DNA of 19,246 nucleotides from positions 1 through 19,246 of the forward strand of contig JBFWYV010000062.1 in the NCBI GenBank assembly GCA_050186055.1. The letters run 5' to 3'. A program made the translations under genes and the position numbers. Source of the DNA: CAMDPA01 sp050186055 (GTDB lineage Bacteria; Pseudomonadota; Alphaproteobacteria; Rhizobiales; Hyphomicrobiaceae). The notes beneath the pieces were generated by a model that was given only the letters and a program-made list of their open reading frames with translations, had not been told where the DNA came from and made no database searches. Below are positions 17,556-19,246 of the stretch, piece by piece. Each line of letters begins with the position of its first letter. Position 1 is the stretch's first letter.

Positions 17556-19246
17556 CTACTCCGCCGCCGCTGCTTTCTGCGGCGCGATCTGCTTCAGAAT
17601 GGAGTTGCGGACAAAATCCGCCGTGAGCGGATAACCGTCGTAGTTCAGCGTAGCGATCAGCTTGGTGCCCGGCACGTCGGCTTCCGTCATCAGCAGCGAG
17701 CGCATCTGCGCGTCGCGATTCTGCTCGATGACGAACACCTGATCGTGACTGGCGCAGAACTCCTTGACCTCGGCGCCGAACGGGAATGCCATGAGCCGCA
17801 TCGAATTGACCGGATAGCCCTCGCGCTGCAGCATATCGAGACCTTCGATCACCGCCGGCCGCGTCGAGCCGAAATAGATGACGCCCGCCTTGCCGGCCTT
17901 GTCGCGGATCGAGATCTCCGGCTTCGGGACCAGGGTCGCCGCCGTATCGAACTTGCGCCTCAGACGGGCCAGCACACGCGCGTGGATACGGCCATCCTCC
18001 GTATACCTGGCGCTCTCATCGTGACTGGTGCCACGGGTGAAGTAGGCGCCTTTCGTCGGATGCGTCCCGGGAAGCGTGCGATAGGGGATAGCATCGCCAT
18101 CCGGATCTTTGTAACGGCCCCAGTCCTTGGCGGCATCGAGGCCCGCCGCATCGAGCACCTTGCCGCGATCGTGAACCCAGTTGTCATCCCACTGGAACGC
18201 ATCGCACACCCAGTCGTTCATGCCGATGTCGAGGTCGGACATTACGATCACCGGCGTCTGAAGCCGCTCGGCAAGGTCGAATGCATTGCGGCTGAGCGAG
18301 AAGCACTCGTTGGGATCAGCCGGAAACAGCAGCACATGCTTGGTATCGCCATGCGACGCATAGGCGGCGGAGATGATGTCGGATTGCTGGGTGCGGGTCG
18401 GCATCCCGGTCGAGGGACCGCCGCGCTGGATATCGTAGAGCACCACTGGGATTTCGGAGAAATAGGCGAGCCCCAGGAACTCGCTCATCAGCGACACGCC
18501 CGGCCCCGACGTCGCCGTGAAGGAGCGCGCGCCGTTCCAGCCGCCGCCGATGGCCACGCCGATCGCCGCCAGTTCGTCCTCGGCCTGCACGATCGCGTAA
18601 TTCTTGCGGCCGTCCTTGTCGACGCGCAGCCGCTTCGCATGGCGCTCGAACCCTTCCACCATCGACGTCGACGGGGTGATGGGATACCAGGCACACACGG
18701 TTGCACCGGCGTAGACCGCTCCGAGGCCGGCGGCCTCGTTGCCTGTCACCAGGATCTTGCCGTTGGTTCCCTCGGACTTCTCCAGCCTGATCGGGAGCGG
18801 ACAGTCGAAATGCTCGAGCGCGTAGCTGCGGCCCAGATCGATGGCCTCGAGATTCGCGCCGATCAGCTTTTCCTTGGAACGAAGCTGATCCGTGATGACG
18901 CCCTTGACCACGTCCATGTCCATGTCGAGCAGCGCCGTCAGCGCACCGACGTAGACCATGTTCTTGAACAACTGGCGCTGCCGGGGATCGACCCACTTTT
19001 TCGCGCACATCTGCGCGATCGGGATCGGAACGATATTGATGTCCGACCGCGGCCATACCCGCTGCAGCGAGCTGTCGTAGAGCAGCCAGCCGCCCGGAAC
19101 GATCTCCGCCAGGTCGTCCTGATACGTCTGCGGGTTCATCGCAACCATCAGGTCGATGCCGTCGCGGCGGGCGAGGTAGCCCTTGCCCGACACCCTCACC
19201 TCGTACCAGGTCGGCAGCCCCTGGATATTGGACGGAAAGATGTTCT
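17556..19246 (-). CDS. korA: 2-oxoacid (probably 2-oxoglutarate):ferredoxin oxidoreductase alpha subunit, gamma-alpha fusion, 5' end outside window
   Basis: The last 562 residues are visible; the frame is open at the right edge (NIFPSNIQGLPTWYEVRVSG), so the true start is outside and the GTG at 19199 should not be taken as one. The visible N-terminal part (about 1-140) is the gamma domain (GKGYLARRDGIDLMVAMN), followed by the alpha domain with GNEAAGLGAVYAG and the conserved YPITPSTSM at about 187-195, EDELAAIGVAIGGGWNGAR and TATSGPGVSLMSEFLGLAYF. The C-terminal domain includes VIYFGSTRPAVIEGLDML and VFVIEQNRDAQM. This fused gamma-alpha form with a separate KorB is the two-subunit type found in many aerobic bacteria. 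Missing length is probably about 40-60 residues. Confidence 0.95.
   Translation of the reverse strand, partial: NIFPSNIQGLPTWYEVRVSGKGYLARRDGIDLMVAMNPQTYQDDLAEIVPGGWLLYDSSLQRVWPRSDINIVPIPIAQMCAKKWVDPRQRQLFKNMVYVGALTALLDMDMDVVKGVITDQLRSKEKLIGANLEAIDLGRSYALEHFDCPLPIRLEKSEGTNGKILVTGNEAAGLGAVYAGATVCAWYPITPSTSMVEGFERHAKRLRVDKDGRKNYAIVQAEDELAAIGVAIGGGWNGARSFTATSGPGVSLMSEFLGLAYFSEIPVVLYDIQRGGPSTGMPTRTQQSDIISAAYASHGDTKHVLLFPADPNECFSLSRNAFDLAERLQTPVIVMSDLDIGMNDWVCDAFQWDDNWVHDRGKVLDAAGLDAAKDWGRYKDPDGDAIPYRTLPGTHPTKGAYFTRGTSHDESARYTEDGRIHARVLARLRRKFDTAATLVPKPEISIRDKAGKAGVIYFGSTRPAVIEGLDMLQREGYPVNSMRLMAFPFGAEVKEFCASHDQVFVIEQNRDAQMRSLLMTEADVPGTKLIATLNYDGYPLTADFVRNSILKQIAPQKAAAAE

Overview
The window is GC-rich chromosomal DNA with tightly packed genes. 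Gene content and family variants point to an alphaproteobacterium, most likely of the Hyphomicrobiales (Bradyrhizobium/Xanthobacter-like). The evidence is an FdsGBA-type NAD formate dehydrogenase, a long CarB with the insertion seen in alphaproteobacteria, carB and greA as neighbours, a fused gamma-alpha KorA with KorB, and a CoxL-like protein with an YRSAGRPE active-site loop. No phage, IS element, tRNA, rRNA or CRISPR array was seen. Species assignment is inference.

Layout. (1) 1-3582, minus strand: a LysR-type regulator gene followed by fdsG-fdsB-fdsA (fdsA runs off the left edge). A perfect 19-bp palindrome with the LysR-type pattern ATAG-N7-CTAT lies between regulator and operon. (2) 3746-8526, minus strand: carB (pyrimidine and arginine precursor), a 389-bp spacer with a strong hairpin, greA (transcript cleavage factor), then a small conserved-looking protein of unknown function. 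carA is not in the window. (3) 8677-10406, minus strand: a ChaN-family exported protein and a class I methyltransferase, ending in a small terminator-like hairpin with six U. (4) 10671-12338: a membrane-anchored DUF2939-like protein on the plus strand, abutting with zero spacing the stop codon of azlD, which with azlC forms a branched-chain amino acid export pair on the minus strand. (5) 12514-16416, plus strand: an orphan molybdopterin-binding hydroxylase large subunit, a Nu-class-like glutathione S-transferase and a TauE/SafE anion exporter, closely spaced and probably one operon. (6) 16440-19246, minus strand: korA (partial) and korB, 2-oxoacid (probably 2-oxoglutarate):ferredoxin oxidoreductase.

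Functional view. Formate dehydrogenase makes NADH from formate; KorAB makes or uses reduced ferredoxin at the 2-oxoglutarate step. Together with the molybdenum hydroxylase this suggests a metabolically flexible bacterium that needs molybdenum cofactor. Most of the window is core metabolism. The least explained parts are the orphan CoxL-like/GST/TauE cluster, the small protein with the FPASDPPS motif, the palindromic insertion in the CarB linker, the G9 tract in fdsB, and the apparent ATC initiation site of the TauE gene. I did not find a convincing new defence or mobile system.
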